Shown: positions 8,376-17,948, numbered from the stretch's first letter. The stretch is 52,921 bases of DNA from Candidatus Melainabacteria bacterium RIFCSPHIGHO2_02_FULL_34_12 (GCA_001784555.1 MFRM01000026.1:1-52921); one strand, 5' to 3'. Made by a program: numbers and translations. The notes: generated by a model not told the origin, from the sequence alone.

Positions 8376-10532
8376 TTATTTTAGTACAAGAACATCTGCT
8401 TTGTTGAAATTGGTCGGGGATTTCTTCTCTTGCTTGCTTGGTAATTTTGAGTAAGTATTAAGAAATTCTTCTATTTGTTCATAGTTTCCCCAGCAAGCAT
8501 GTGTAAGCTTTTCAACAAGTTCAAATGATGGTTGGTAACAGTTATCACCGGTTAAGTAAATTGCAGTTGGTCCATCCAATTGTTCAAACTGAATAGCATC
8601 AAGTGGTGCAGAAATATATTTAACAATACTCTCTTCTTTTTCAGTTTTCATTTTGTCTAGCAAGTCACTATCTGTCCAATCAAGAAGTAAGAGCATGTTT
8701 TTAGCAAAATTGTACATATTAGGACCTTCTTCATAAGCTTCCTGTAAAAAGCTTCTCATAGCTTGAGTTTTAGTACTATAGCCTGCAAATTCAAGGAAAA
8801 TATCCTTGTTGAAACCTAGCAGCTTTAGTACATAAGCAATTTCAACCATTGAAAGTGTTCCTACATCCAGTCTAGATAGCAGGTATCCAGCCATTGCAGT
8901 TGCACCAGCTGGTTCTGGCTTCCGTGCATGGTGCATTAATTCTTTAATTACACTTTTATCTAAATTTTTTGTTTTGTCAAATTGGCTTAGATAACGGAAC
9001 AGATCTTCACCAAAAATTAATGCTTGGGCAAATGGATTTACAGAATGAGTAGAAACATGAAATGCTTCTTTACCTACAAAAGCTCCACCGCTTGTCATGC
9101 TTTCTTTTAATATCTCAAAACAACGGTTTCCATTGCCATAAGAGCTGGATCCCAACCCCACATATGCTGTTCCCCTGCCAGAAGAATGATTTTCTACTAC
9201 CACTCCAAGCAACTGAGCTAGAGATTGCAAATTAGAAAGATCAAATACTCCATGAATACGTGTTTTCAGGTCACGTCCTAATTTATTAGAATCTAGGAAT
9301 TTGCTAATTTCTGGGAACAAACTGTTTAATTCACTTCTCACACTATCCTCTAACTCAATTGGGTCTCGTAAAATACGATCTGCCAAAGCAACAGCTGCAA
9401 GAGCTGCACCGATTGATGCTTGATTCCAGGTAGAAAGAGTTTTCCCCATATTATTTTTAAGAAATTCTTCCAGTAGAATAAGGTAAGGTACCATAAGACC
9501 ATAAATTCCGCTTTCCACTCCATGTTTGACAATAACTTTACCGTCTTTGATGTAGACACCAAGACTCTCAAAAGTACACTTTATATTTTCATCTGTCAGA
9601 ATCTCTTGCAAAGATATTTTCTTCTCTTTTTCAATCTGTTTTAAAGCAACAAAAGTGAGATTCTGCATTTCATCTTTGGACTGTGGATTTGTTGGAAAGA
9701 AATAACCTCCAGTAAGCAGAGCATCAGACAATGCTCCTGGATCTCGCTCTTGCCGGTTAATGTATGTGCGTAGTTTGGTAATTTGAGGCTCTTCTTTTTC
9801 CAGTTCTCGCAAAAAGAAAGTTTTCTCCTTATTCATAAAATCAGCTCGCTCATCTGGACACCAGATAACAAGACTGCCCTCATTTTGATTCATCAAGGTA
9901 AATTCCTTACCCTTAAACTCTAATTTCTTGTCCTGCATAAGCCTGAGAACCTGATGACAAGAGATTCCCATATTGGAAGAAGTAGAACAATAGATAGTTC
10001 TATTAGCAAAACATGACCAAATGGCAACGGCTTCATCATTTATTTGAAACAGTTCAGATGCATCAATGTTGTTTAATTCTAGTAGAGTAAATATCTTCTT
10101 GCCATCATTAGATTCCCTTGATTTAAGGAACTCAAGCTTTAAATTATTAAGGTCATTAGCCCTGAGCTTTTTCATTCGCTCTACCTCAAGCAAAATTTGC
10201 TCTGCCATTAAACCTAAAGCATTGAAACCTTTCACACAACCTTCAAAATGTTTCCAGCCTCGCAGATAGACAATCTTTTTATTAACCAATGCAGAGGTAA
10301 GTGGAGCTTTAAATACCAGTGAATCGCTATCAGAACTGTAGGGTAATCCATCGTCCTTAGCCTGACTTGGAAGCATAATGCCTAACTGCATAGCCAACCG
10401 TACAGTAGAAAGACAAATTCGCATACTGGAGGAGTTACTGTACTCTCCTCCTGGTGCAACCTTTACAGTTTCTTCTTCGAGGAAGTCCCCTGACAATTCT
10501 GGTATTTCTTTATGCAAATAGGTAAGTTTCAT
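8376..10532 (-). CDS. Large protein of unknown function (718 aa), partner of ATP-grasp ligase
   Basis: I do not recognise this family. The protein is 718 aa, mixed alpha/beta in appearance, with no signal peptide, transmembrane segment or coiled coil. Conspicuous segments are an N-terminal APGGEYSNSSSMRICLS stretch, a glycine-rich GRGTAYVGLGSSSYGNGNR around residue 455, HVSTHSVNPFAQALIFGEDL just after it, and HHARKPEPAGATAMAGYL around residue 535. The His and Gly clusters would suit an enzyme active site, but no catalytic class can be assigned. It begins 8 bases after the ATP-grasp gene stops, and both sit inside a glycan or small-molecule locus. The best guess is that the two act in one pathway. 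Codon use looks like that of its neighbours. Confidence 0.9.
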   Translation of the reverse strand: MKLTYLHKEIPELSGDFLEEETVKVAPGGEYSNSSSMRICLSTVRLAMQLGIMLPSQAKDDGLPYSSDSDSLVFKAPLTSALVNKKIVYLRGWKHFEGCVKGFNALGLMAEQILLEVERMKKLRANDLNNLKLEFLKSRESNDGKKIFTLLELNNIDASELFQINDEAVAIWSCFANRTIYCSTSSNMGISCHQVLRLMQDKKLEFKGKEFTLMNQNEGSLVIWCPDERADFMNKEKTFFLRELEKEEPQITKLRTYINRQERDPGALSDALLTGGYFFPTNPQSKDEMQNLTFVALKQIEKEKKISLQEILTDENIKCTFESLGVYIKDGKVIVKHGVESGIYGLMVPYLILLEEFLKNNMGKTLSTWNQASIGAALAAVALADRILRDPIELEDSVRSELNSLFPEISKFLDSNKLGRDLKTRIHGVFDLSNLQSLAQLLGVVVENHSSGRGTAYVGLGSSSYGNGNRCFEILKESMTSGGAFVGKEAFHVSTHSVNPFAQALIFGEDLFRYLSQFDKTKNLDKSVIKELMHHARKPEPAGATAMAGYLLSRLDVGTLSMVEIAYVLKLLGFNKDIFLEFAGYSTKTQAMRSFLQEAYEEGPNMYNFAKNMLLLLDWTDSDLLDKMKTEKEESIVKYISAPLDAIQFEQLDGPTAIYLTGDNCYQPSFELVEKLTHACWGNYEQIEEFLNTYSKLPSKQEKKSPTNFNKADVLVLK

Positions 10533-10540
10533 GTGTGATG

Positions 10541-11767
10541 TCAGTTAATAGCCAAGCTCCTTTCGAAATATTCTACCTGAACAAAAGATTCTACCATTTT
10601 CTCTTTTTTCAACACATTATCTCGATCGTTACCAGACACAATAAAGTATCCTGGTCTGTCACGGCTGTCTTTTACTAGATTAATAGTGTCACCTTCTTTA
10701 AGATTAAAATTAAAGACAAGTACATTATTAATAAGATTCTTATCTATATATATTTTCTTCACCTTTCCAGGTGCAAAATTAAAAAACTTTAGCACTGCAT
10801 ATTTTTTCTTATAATCGTCAATTTTGATTTCAAAAGAAACTCCAGTTAATGTTTTTAGAAGTGCTTCCAATGGATCAAACCCTGTAAGAAATGGAATAAT
10901 ACTACTGTTTATGCTTCCTCCTGCACCCCTTGCTGCAATTTCTATCAGATAAACATTTCCATCTTCTACTTTGTATTCAGCATGTGTGTTACCAAAAGGT
11001 AACCCTAAAGCTTTAATCATCTTTGCGTTAACATCAAAAATTCTTTTTTCTAGTAATGGATCAATATCTCCCAGAAAAGTATTCCTCTCGTCAAGACAAG
11101 GATTGGTATTGTAGTGGTATTTTTTAGTAAGTGTAAGATTATAAACTTTTTCGTCTTTTACAAACGATTCGACAGAAAATTCAAATCCGGAAATATATCT
11201 TTCAATAATAATTCCACGGTCTATGCTCTCTCTGAATGCAGTTGCTAACATTTGCTTGTATTTGTGATCTAGAATAGTAACCCCTTTACTCCCCTGTGAA
11301 TTGACAGGCTTTACAACGTACTCTGAGAGTTTAGGTAACTCATTACAAAACTTTTCTGCTTCTAACTCGTTATCAAAGTAATAACATTCTGGTATATGCT
11401 CATCCAATAAACCTTTCAATGCTCTGCGCATGACGTACTTATTAGTGAACTTCAAGGCTGTACTATAACCAATTCCTCGCAATCCAAGTTTCTCAGCTAT
11501 AAATGCAACTGTAGGAACAGCAACATCTGTTTGATCTGTTGTAATGTAATCTATCTTATATTTTTCAGCACAAGAAAGTGTTGCTTGTTTATTAGTGGTA
11601 TTAATTTGCTCATAATAATCAGAATACTGCTTACAAGGCGGGTTAACATTCATGTCGGTGACCAAGACTTTATAATCCATTTGCTTTGCCTTTTGAACTA
11701 ACGGGAGCTGGTTAAAACCACCACCCACAATATGGATTAATTTTGTTTTATTATTCTGTTGTTTCAC
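10541..11767 (-). CDS. ATP-grasp domain ligase
   Basis: A 408-aa ATP-grasp enzyme of the carboxylate-amine ligase type. The N-terminal Rossmann-like subdomain begins IHIVGGGFNQLPLVQKA, as in PurK/PurT/CPSase-like proteins. The ATP-grasp core has YVVKPVNSQGSKGV (phosphate-binding loop), IIIERYISGFEFSVE and a metal-binding NTHAEYKVEDGNVYLIEIAARGAGGSI. Such enzymes form an acyl phosphate and join it to an amine, thiol or amino acid. Nothing here suggests purine synthesis, so a peptide- or amide-forming ligase in a specialised pathway is more likely. The start is GTG with only a weak AAGAAA upstream. The gene is 8 bases upstream of the 718-aa gene. Confidence 0.85.
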   Translation of the reverse strand: MKQQNNKTKLIHIVGGGFNQLPLVQKAKQMDYKVLVTDMNVNPPCKQYSDYYEQINTTNKQATLSCAEKYKIDYITTDQTDVAVPTVAFIAEKLGLRGIGYSTALKFTNKYVMRRALKGLLDEHIPECYYFDNELEAEKFCNELPKLSEYVVKPVNSQGSKGVTILDHKYKQMLATAFRESIDRGIIIERYISGFEFSVESFVKDEKVYNLTLTKKYHYNTNPCLDERNTFLGDIDPLLEKRIFDVNAKMIKALGLPFGNTHAEYKVEDGNVYLIEIAARGAGGSINSSIIPFLTGFDPLEALLKTLTGVSFEIKIDDYKKKYAVLKFFNFAPGKVKKIYIDKNLINNVLVFNFNLKEGDTINLVKDSRDRPGYFIVSGNDRDNVLKKEKMVESFVQVEYFERSLAIN

Positions 11768-11833
11768 TTTTTTATTTTTCTTAAATCAACTAATTTGGTA
11801 GTTATTATACTACTCTTTACTTAGCAAACCTCC

Positions 11834-13564
11834 TTAATTTCTCTCATAAACATCATAAATCTCAACTCTATCAATCCCTGGTTCCTTATACTTTATATCA
11901 ATCTTTGCATGATAATTTTTATCAACAAATAAATTAAGCCAATTTAGAAACAGCGTTAAATCCTCAGTCTGCCAGGGTTCCAAATAAAATATACGAGGCA
12001 CAATTAATATTTTAGGGGGAGTTTTAACTAAATCTCTGGTTAAAGCTTTTAATTTTATTTTTAATAATTTCTTATATCCAAAATATTCTGAAATAGATGT
12101 AGTTGGAGGAAACCGTTTTATATAAACATACATTGTTAGAGGCAAATACTGTGTTTTATTTTTAAAACTTAAAATATAAATGGTGTCATTTTTATCAGGC
12201 AAAAAACTATTAATTAAATCAGCTAGTTTTAAAATATCTGGCCTCCTATAATTGACTTTGCCAGACACAATAACCGGATCTTGAAATGATTGAGGCTGAA
12301 AAATACTATTTAAATAAAAATTACTTTTAGCTATTTGAATATAAGCAGGAAATATTACAAGTATTCTACAGATAAACAAGGATGCAATTAATATTAAAGT
12401 CCCCACTACTAAAAAATTACGATTGATAAAAGTTCCATAATTATAAATATCTCTAAGTCCAATCATAAAAAATATTGCAACTGAAGGCCAAACTAAAATA
12501 TAGTAATAAGAACCATAACCACCTACAGCAATTACTGAGCAAATATTACCCCAACCCCAAATAGCAAGCAAAGGACAAGCCAGTTTAAATAAATCACTTG
12601 AAGACTTAATAAATATATTTCTTACTAATCCCCAGCCTAAAGAAAAAAAAGCAAAAAAGAATAAAATAAAATTATTCATTGAAGTTGTATAGCGTGTCAT
12701 AAAATTACAAATACTTAGGAAAAATGAACTGTAAGATTTAGCATAATCATCCGAATAAGCTCCAACCTCAAAATAATATTTCCAAAAAGCCATCAAATTA
12801 TTGTTTTGCAAAAATATCCAAAAATTAAATACAGCAAAACTAAAAATCAGACCAATGAGTAAAATCAAAAAAGTATTTTTATAGGTAATAAAAAGTTTTC
12901 TGTTAAATAGTCCCAAATAAACAATCCAGCAAATAATGGCAAGTGGCATAACTGCACCACTTGCTTTAAGCATTACTGAAGATGCTCCAATAAAACCAGC
13001 TGAAAATGCCATGAGTAATGATTTTTTTCCATACAGTGAACCCAACAAGCAAAATACTGAGCAAAGAGAAAATAAAACTATAAAATATTCAGGATTCAAT
13101 GCAAATGCAGACTCAAGCTCCATCTTATTTCCCCATTGCCCAATGGGAGTTACCTGCATTAATATCCAGAACAATACACTTAAAGATGCATAAAAAGTAT
13201 TTTCAAACAGTTTACAAGTTATAGAAAAAATCAGAGCTGCAATTAAAAGGACAATAACAGTTTGAGTAATATGAACAGCAATAATAGACCATGTACCAAA
13301 TCCAAATAATTTTATAATCAAAGCATAAATTAAAACAAAAAGATTAGTATAAATCATTTCGCTAACATCAAAATGAGTTCCATTTAAAAAATGCTGTCCA
13401 AAGATAAAATAAAACCCTTCATTCGTATCACTGCACAATACAGATAAGTTGAAAGGCAGCTTTATTAGAAAATAAAAGACTAAAGATTCTATAAAAATTA
13501 ATTGGCCTATTCTTTCAGATTTATTTAATTTTTTATCTTTAAATTGCATATTACTGATATTCAC
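11834..13564 (-). CDS. Integral-membrane glycosyltransferase (GT39/GT83-like)
   Basis: A 576-aa polytopic membrane protein with about 10-12 hydrophobic segments and a soluble C-terminal part from about residue 410. The first extracytoplasmic loop carries CSDTNEGFYFIFGQHFLNGTHFD, in the position where ArnT/PMT-type transferases carry their catalytic acidic pair. It probably transfers a sugar from a polyprenyl-phosphate donor on the outer face of the inner membrane. It differs from the three tandem paralogues at 17.9-23.0 kb, which have the LGWDE motif. The start is uncertain: GTG at 13564 or ATG five codons later, neither with a good ribosome binding site. Confidence 0.75.
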   Translation of the reverse strand: MNISNMQFKDKKLNKSERIGQLIFIESLVFYFLIKLPFNLSVLCSDTNEGFYFIFGQHFLNGTHFDVSEMIYTNLFVLIYALIIKLFGFGTWSIIAVHITQTVIVLLIAALIFSITCKLFENTFYASLSVLFWILMQVTPIGQWGNKMELESAFALNPEYFIVLFSLCSVFCLLGSLYGKKSLLMAFSAGFIGASSVMLKASGAVMPLAIICWIVYLGLFNRKLFITYKNTFLILLIGLIFSFAVFNFWIFLQNNNLMAFWKYYFEVGAYSDDYAKSYSSFFLSICNFMTRYTTSMNNFILFFFAFFSLGWGLVRNIFIKSSSDLFKLACPLLAIWGWGNICSVIAVGGYGSYYYILVWPSVAIFFMIGLRDIYNYGTFINRNFLVVGTLILIASLFICRILVIFPAYIQIAKSNFYLNSIFQPQSFQDPVIVSGKVNYRRPDILKLADLINSFLPDKNDTIYILSFKNKTQYLPLTMYVYIKRFPPTTSISEYFGYKKLLKIKLKALTRDLVKTPPKILIVPRIFYLEPWQTEDLTLFLNWLNLFVDKNYHAKIDIKYKEPGIDRVEIYDVYERN

Positions 13565-13586
13565 AAGCAGGATTTTATATAAGATT

Positions 13587-14363
13587 TCATTGATTATTCT
13601 TTTCTAGCTCAATCGTAATAAACATACCTATATACTTGTTCAAAGGTAAAAGAACAGCCTCAAAGCCCTTTACAATGTCATGCATAAAAGCTGGTAACAA
13701 TTGTTTCACACTTAATCCACCACTAACCTGGTAACGAAACGGCGTGTGAGGAATAAGTCTTTTAATTCTTAAATTTGGGAATTCTTTTTCAAATTTTTCT
13801 CTGTCACGAAAAAAGATAATCCATGCTAGCGCCAAATTCGCTGCTGTCAGGCGACCACTATCTTTTATTTCCCAGTCAGCTTTCATATCAAATGGTTCAT
13901 GATGAAAATTTTTATACAAGAATCTTCCCATTAAGGAACTATAAGGTTCAATCATAATAATTTTCCCACCAGGAACAAGACATCTTCTCACTTCACTAAA
14001 AAACGTACGTGGAGCATTAATATGATGCAAAACATTATTCAAAAAGAAAGCACTTACTGAGTTTGAATCAAAAGGAAGATCTGTCGCGGAAAAAACCATA
14101 TCTATGCCTTTCGAATGAAAAACATCACTGGTTATAACGTTAGGCATAATTTCTTTCAAAAAGCCTGCTCCACTCCCTATTTCAACCAATTGACCTTTAG
14201 GCAGGTTTAAAGAAGCATCATAAAATTCTTTATAAAAATCCAGATACACCTTTTTTAAAAAAGTGTTCTTATTAATAATTTCTCTATGCAAGTTGGCTGT
14301 TTCTGGATCATTCAAATCAGAAACAGGTTTTGTTCTTATCAGCTTAAATATATCTATTGCCAT
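13587..14363 (-). CDS. Class I SAM-dependent methyltransferase
   Basis: A 258-aa Methyltransf_11-type protein. Motif I is LVEIGSGAGFLKEI near residue 60, the acidic strand-2 region is TSDVF, and LPFDSNSVSAFFLNNVLHHI plus LVPGGKIIMIEP give motifs II-III. The C-terminal 80 residues include hydrophobic stretches (LALAWIIFF) that might associate with membrane or substrate lipid. It lies 22 bases upstream of the membrane transferase at 11.8-13.6 kb on the same strand, so the two are probably co-transcribed and it may methylate the same glycan. The substrate is not predictable. Confidence 0.85.
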   Translation of the reverse strand: MAIDIFKLIRTKPVSDLNDPETANLHREIINKNTFLKKVYLDFYKEFYDASLNLPKGQLVEIGSGAGFLKEIMPNVITSDVFHSKGIDMVFSATDLPFDSNSVSAFFLNNVLHHINAPRTFFSEVRRCLVPGGKIIMIEPYSSLMGRFLYKNFHHEPFDMKADWEIKDSGRLTAANLALAWIIFFRDREKFEKEFPNLRIKRLIPHTPFRYQVSGGLSVKQLLPAFMHDIVKGFEAVLLPLNKYIGMFITIELEKNNQ

Positions 14364-14451
14364 AATTTTGTTTCTTGGTTTCTAATTTATTTAAAAGATC
14401 AATTTTAACAACAATATTTAAGGTTTTTGTATTGCTCTATATAGGGTAAGG

Positions 14452-14457
14452 TATAAT
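14452..14457 (+). promoter_or_regulatory. -10-like TATAAT before the GT4 gene
   Basis: A consensus TATAAT ends 10 bases before the ATG and no ribosome binding site intervenes. Transcription starting 6-7 bases downstream would yield an almost leaderless mRNA. TTGTAT at 14427-14432 is a possible but overspaced (19 bases) -35 element. Confidence 0.4.
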
Positions 14458-14467
14458 TTATTACTTA

Positions 14468-15688
14468 ATGCTACACAAAGACAAAAAATTAAGTGTTTTG
14501 ATGGTAAATTACGAATTCCCTCCTATAGGAGGCGGAGGCGGGACTACTACCAGATTCCTTGCAAAACACCTTGTAAAGCTGGGAGTTGATGTATCGGTAT
14601 TAACTTCTAAACCTGTTGACGAGGATTCTTTCGATCATCCGGATAGCTTTAAATTATATTATGTAGGTCCACTGAAAAAGAAATTAACTACAACTCACAT
14701 ACCTGAACTCGCAAGATTTATTTTTACTGCTATTTATTACAGCAATAATATTATAAAAACTATAAAACCTGATTTAATACATTGTTTTTTTGCCATACCT
14801 TCAGGGTGTTTCGGGCTTTATGCAAAAAAAAGATTTGACATTCCATATATAACATCAGCACTGGGTGCTGATGTTCCGGGATTTGATATAGGTGACTGGA
14901 GGCTAAATATTTATCATTCACTTATGAAACCTATAACAAAATCAGTATGGAATAATTCATCTTCTATAGTTGCTAATAGTCTGTCGCTAAAAGAACTCTG
15001 TGAAAAGTTTTCAAATAAACATGAAATAAAAGTAATTACAAATGGCGTAGATACTGATGTTTTTTATCCTGCAAATAAGAAATTCAGCTCTGACAGTAAA
15101 GATGTACATCTTCTTTATATCAGCAGACTTACCTTTCAAAAAGGCATTGAAACTTTAATTAAGGCCTGCGGAATACTTAAAGCAAAAGGAGTTAATAACT
15201 ATAAACTAACCGTTGTAGGAGAAGGACATCTCAAAGATGCAATGTTTTTACTCATAGACAAACTTAATATAAAAGATAAGGTGACTTTTTTAGGCTGGAA
15301 AAAGCTTGAAGAATTACCGGATATTTACAGAAGTGCAGATATTTTTATCCTCCCTTCAGTTATGGAAGGAATGGCTAGCGTTGTTCTGCAGGCAATGGCA
15401 TGCGGACTGCCTATAATAGCTTCAAAGGTTGAAGGTTTTCAGGAAGTTCTGGAAGATAACGTAAACGGATTAAGTGCTGAGTATAATAATCCTCAGGAAT
15501 TCGCAGATGCAATAGAAAAGTTACTTAAATCAAAGGAACTGCGGGAAGCAATGGCAAGAAATAGTGCTAAAAAAGCACAAGAATTTTCATGGGAAACCAT
15601 TGCAAAAAAATATTTGGAACTATATGAGAAGTCTGTGACAATCTTACCGCGTCATTGCGAGGAACAACGTGACAAAGCAATCTACTAA
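14468..15688 (+). CDS. GT4 family glycosyltransferase
   Basis: A 406-aa GT-B fold glycosyltransferase. The N-terminal domain starts SVLMVNYEFPPIGGGGG, a loop typical of GT4 enzymes; the C-terminal domain has LLYISRLTFQKGI and EGMASVVLQAMACGLPII, the nucleotide-diphospho-sugar site with its E-x7-E-like spacing. It is cytoplasmic and likely adds a hexose to a lipid-linked glycan. A TATAAT hexamer at 14452-14457 lies 10 bases before the ATG and there is no Shine-Dalgarno, so the transcript may be leaderless. The last 13 or so residues (PRHCEEQRDKAIY) and the stop codon are encoded by a palindromic repeat that replaced or extended the original C-terminus. Confidence 0.92.
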   Translation: MLHKDKKLSVLMVNYEFPPIGGGGGTTTRFLAKHLVKLGVDVSVLTSKPVDEDSFDHPDSFKLYYVGPLKKKLTTTHIPELARFIFTAIYYSNNIIKTIKPDLIHCFFAIPSGCFGLYAKKRFDIPYITSALGADVPGFDIGDWRLNIYHSLMKPITKSVWNNSSSIVANSLSLKELCEKFSNKHEIKVITNGVDTDVFYPANKKFSSDSKDVHLLYISRLTFQKGIETLIKACGILKAKGVNNYKLTVVGEGHLKDAMFLLIDKLNIKDKVTFLGWKKLEELPDIYRSADIFILPSVMEGMASVVLQAMACGLPIIASKVEGFQEVLEDNVNGLSAEYNNPQEFADAIEKLLKSKELREAMARNSAKKAQEFSWETIAKKYLELYEKSVTILPRHCEEQRDKAIY

Positions 15689-15730
15689 CCGTCATTAGAT
15701 TGCCACGTCGCTGCGCTCCTCGCAATGACG
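15650..15730. repeat. Palindromic repeat at the GT4 3' end (CATTGCGAGGA family)
   Basis: The outer stem pairs CGTCATTGCGAGGA (15650-15663) with TCCTCGCAATGACG (15717-15730), a perfect 14-base inverted repeat. An inner stem pairs GCAATCTA (15677-15684) with TAGATTGC (15696-15703). It is GC-richer than its surroundings and resembles the widespread 'GTCATTGCGAG...GCAATC' intergenic repeats. A second copy lies at 36728-36852. The left arm is translated as the C-terminus of the GT4 protein. As RNA the hairpin could also act as a 3'-end stabiliser between the convergent GT4 and methyltransferase genes. Confidence 0.9.
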
Positions 15731-15740
15731 TGCTTACTCA

Positions 15741-16631
15741 TTATCTCTTCTTAAGAGTCAGAACTATTGGCGTATACATTTCAAAGGTATTTAAAACATT
15801 TGCGACAAGCTCTGAGATTTTAAGTTTTTGTATAAGCTCTACAATGGGTCTTATTTTCTGAAGCGATGCCCAGTCTGAATAATTTCCTTCAGTAAGTCTT
15901 TTCTTAAAAGTGTTTTTACCCCAATCAATTATTTCAATCTTATTCATATGCTTAGCTAATATTTTTTTTAAAAGACCAGGGCTGATGAGATTAAGAGTGT
16001 CAACATATCTGGGGTTTTTTAAAATCAGCCCTACATAAAGCTTTGCAAGAACTTTATTCGTTAAACAAGGCCAAAAAATCCCATAATGTCCTTCCCAGAA
16101 CGAAAAATAATTTGGAATAACAAACTGCAAATATCCTCCTGGTCTAAGAACTCTTATAGACTCTGAAATGACAATTTCAGGCTCCTTCACATGTTCCAGA
16201 ACATTAGTAGAATAAATTAAATCAAAACTTTCATCAGGAAAAGGAAGCTTTTCTCCTACACAATTTAATATAAGATCTTTAGGTAAATTATATTCTTCAA
16301 GTATTGCAGATGATACTTCTTTAAAAGATGAGAATTCGTCACTGGATGGTTCTACTCCAAATGCTTCTATGGCATATTTTGTTCTGGAAACCACAAGAAA
16401 TGTTCCAACTCCCGCTCCTATTTCCAGAAGTTTTTTCTTTTTAAAATCATAATTTTCAAATTCATTAACGATATCCTTAAATAATTCCATTTGCTCTACA
16501 GCTCTTTTGGTTGAGAGGAATTCAGATGCTATTGCTTTAGTATTAAGTGTAAGTAAATCTTTAGTGGACTCGTTTAAGGCACTTGCCAGCTTGTCTACAA
16601 TCTTTGAATCCTTGGAAATTATGTTAAGCAT
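15741..16631 (-). CDS. Class I SAM-dependent methyltransferase
   Basis: A 296-aa methyltransferase. Motif I is LLEIGAGVGTFLVV near residue 70, the acidic strand-2 end is FGVEPSSDE, and LPFPDESFDLIYSTNVLEHV plus LRPGGYLQFVIPNY follow, as in Methyltransf_11/25 proteins acting on glycans or lipids. It is the last gene of a long minus-strand run (25331 to 15741) containing the GT2, three membrane transferases and the SGNH protein, so it probably modifies the same product. It is convergent with the GT4 gene, separated by the palindromic repeat. Confidence 0.85.
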   Translation of the reverse strand: MLNIISKDSKIVDKLASALNESTKDLLTLNTKAIASEFLSTKRAVEQMELFKDIVNEFENYDFKKKKLLEIGAGVGTFLVVSRTKYAIEAFGVEPSSDEFSSFKEVSSAILEEYNLPKDLILNCVGEKLPFPDESFDLIYSTNVLEHVKEPEIVISESIRVLRPGGYLQFVIPNYFSFWEGHYGIFWPCLTNKVLAKLYVGLILKNPRYVDTLNLISPGLLKKILAKHMNKIEIIDWGKNTFKKRLTEGNYSDWASLQKIRPIVELIQKLKISELVANVLNTFEMYTPIVLTLKKR

Positions 16632-16673
16632 TGGTTTATAGGGTTTTTAGATAACTGCTAAAAAGTACATTAA

Positions 16674-17948
16674 CTAGTTTACTAAATTTTTACTGATTAA
16701 ATAATCATTGATTTTTTTAGCTATTAATCTGGACATTTCACTGGAATAATGATCTACATCTATATAAACAGGTTTATTAATATCTTTCTGAATATCTGCC
16801 AGCCAAAAAAAGTTAGCACCTAGTTTATTCTTAATTTTATCCATGACTTCATAGCCATATCTGGAATACGTAAATCTCCCGAAATCTCCATTTGCAAACT
16901 TATAATACTTCAAATTATATTTATAAGTAGGAACTGGCTGCCATACAAAAAGAGTTTTTACTGAAAAAGCATCTGCTGTAGCTTCTATAAGTTTTTTATT
17001 TATCAAATATCGGCTAGTGATCTGATTTAAAATATCCGGATCATCATATTTTGGCTGAACTTTATTTGTCGTAAAGATTCCCTGCAAAAGCTTATCTAGA
17101 TTACCTCCAAGAAAATACTTCAGCTCTTCCGTATAAAGAGGTTCATCTTTTATAAAATAAAATTCATTAAAACCATCTATAAACACTGCAAGATCAGGAG
17201 CCTGGTTTTCGGAAAGTAACTTCTGAAAAAGTATCCTTTCCTGCGTGGAATAATAAAATCCTCTGGCAAAATTATAAACACAAATATTTTCTTTATTCTT
17301 ATTTTTTCTAAGAAGTTCCTGCAAACATGAAGCTATTGTCTGGTTATCAGGAAGTCCATAGTTAAAAGTAGCAGAGCCTCCAAAAATAAATATATTGAAA
17401 TTACTGTTTAATGGAGGCCATGGACCCTGATTTTTTATATGCCTAAAACCATGCTCACTTACATTTAAAAACTGTCCTTTATAAGGGCTTTCTTTAAACT
17501 GCGTATAAGGCTCATATGAAAAGCCCCTGGACCAGGTCTCATGTAAAACTTTCTTTATCTGGGAATTATTTAAATCAGGATAAATTTCATGTAAAATATT
17601 TTTCTGCTTAAATATTTGTTCTTTATAGGATAGAAAATCTTTGGAGAAAGATATTAAAGAAACAAGCATGCATACAAAAACAAATAAGCTAATTATATTT
17701 AAAAGTACTAAGGCAAATGACTTATAAAAGTTTCTGGCTTTTTGGATAAAATCTTTATCAATTTTTATTACCAACAATAATACTCCAAGAATTATAAAAA
17801 ATATTTCTAAAGCTGGAACGGGTAACTTACTATATAGTTTTGCAACTGCAAAATAAGAAAAGAAATTACTCAAAATACATTCATTTAATGATATTCCAAG
17901 AAAAATAAAGAATAAGCCTGTTAAATTTTTAATTTGATTTAATTTCAT
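16674..17948 (-). CDS. Membrane-anchored SGNH/GDSL hydrolase-like protein
   Basis: A 424-aa protein with three N-terminal hydrophobic segments (about residues 8-130) and a C-terminal extracytoplasmic domain. Block I is IFGGSATFNYGL, with the nucleophile Ser after GG. FIDGFNEFYF fits block III (GxND-like, Asn retained) and DVDHYSSEM near the C-terminus supplies the Asp-x-x-His pair (DxDHYS). Such proteins act as O-acetyl esterases or acyltransferases on cell-envelope polysaccharides. The ATG overlaps the stop of the upstream membrane transferase by 20 bases, so it belongs to that operon. The substrate is unknown. Confidence 0.72.
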   Translation of the reverse strand: MKLNQIKNLTGLFFIFLGISLNECILSNFFSYFAVAKLYSKLPVPALEIFFIILGVLLLVIKIDKDFIQKARNFYKSFALVLLNIISLFVFVCMLVSLISFSKDFLSYKEQIFKQKNILHEIYPDLNNSQIKKVLHETWSRGFSYEPYTQFKESPYKGQFLNVSEHGFRHIKNQGPWPPLNSNFNIFIFGGSATFNYGLPDNQTIASCLQELLRKNKNKENICVYNFARGFYYSTQERILFQKLLSENQAPDLAVFIDGFNEFYFIKDEPLYTEELKYFLGGNLDKLLQGIFTTNKVQPKYDDPDILNQITSRYLINKKLIEATADAFSVKTLFVWQPVPTYKYNLKYYKFANGDFGRFTYSRYGYEVMDKIKNKLGANFFWLADIQKDINKPVYIDVDHYSSEMSRLIAKKINDYLISKNLVN

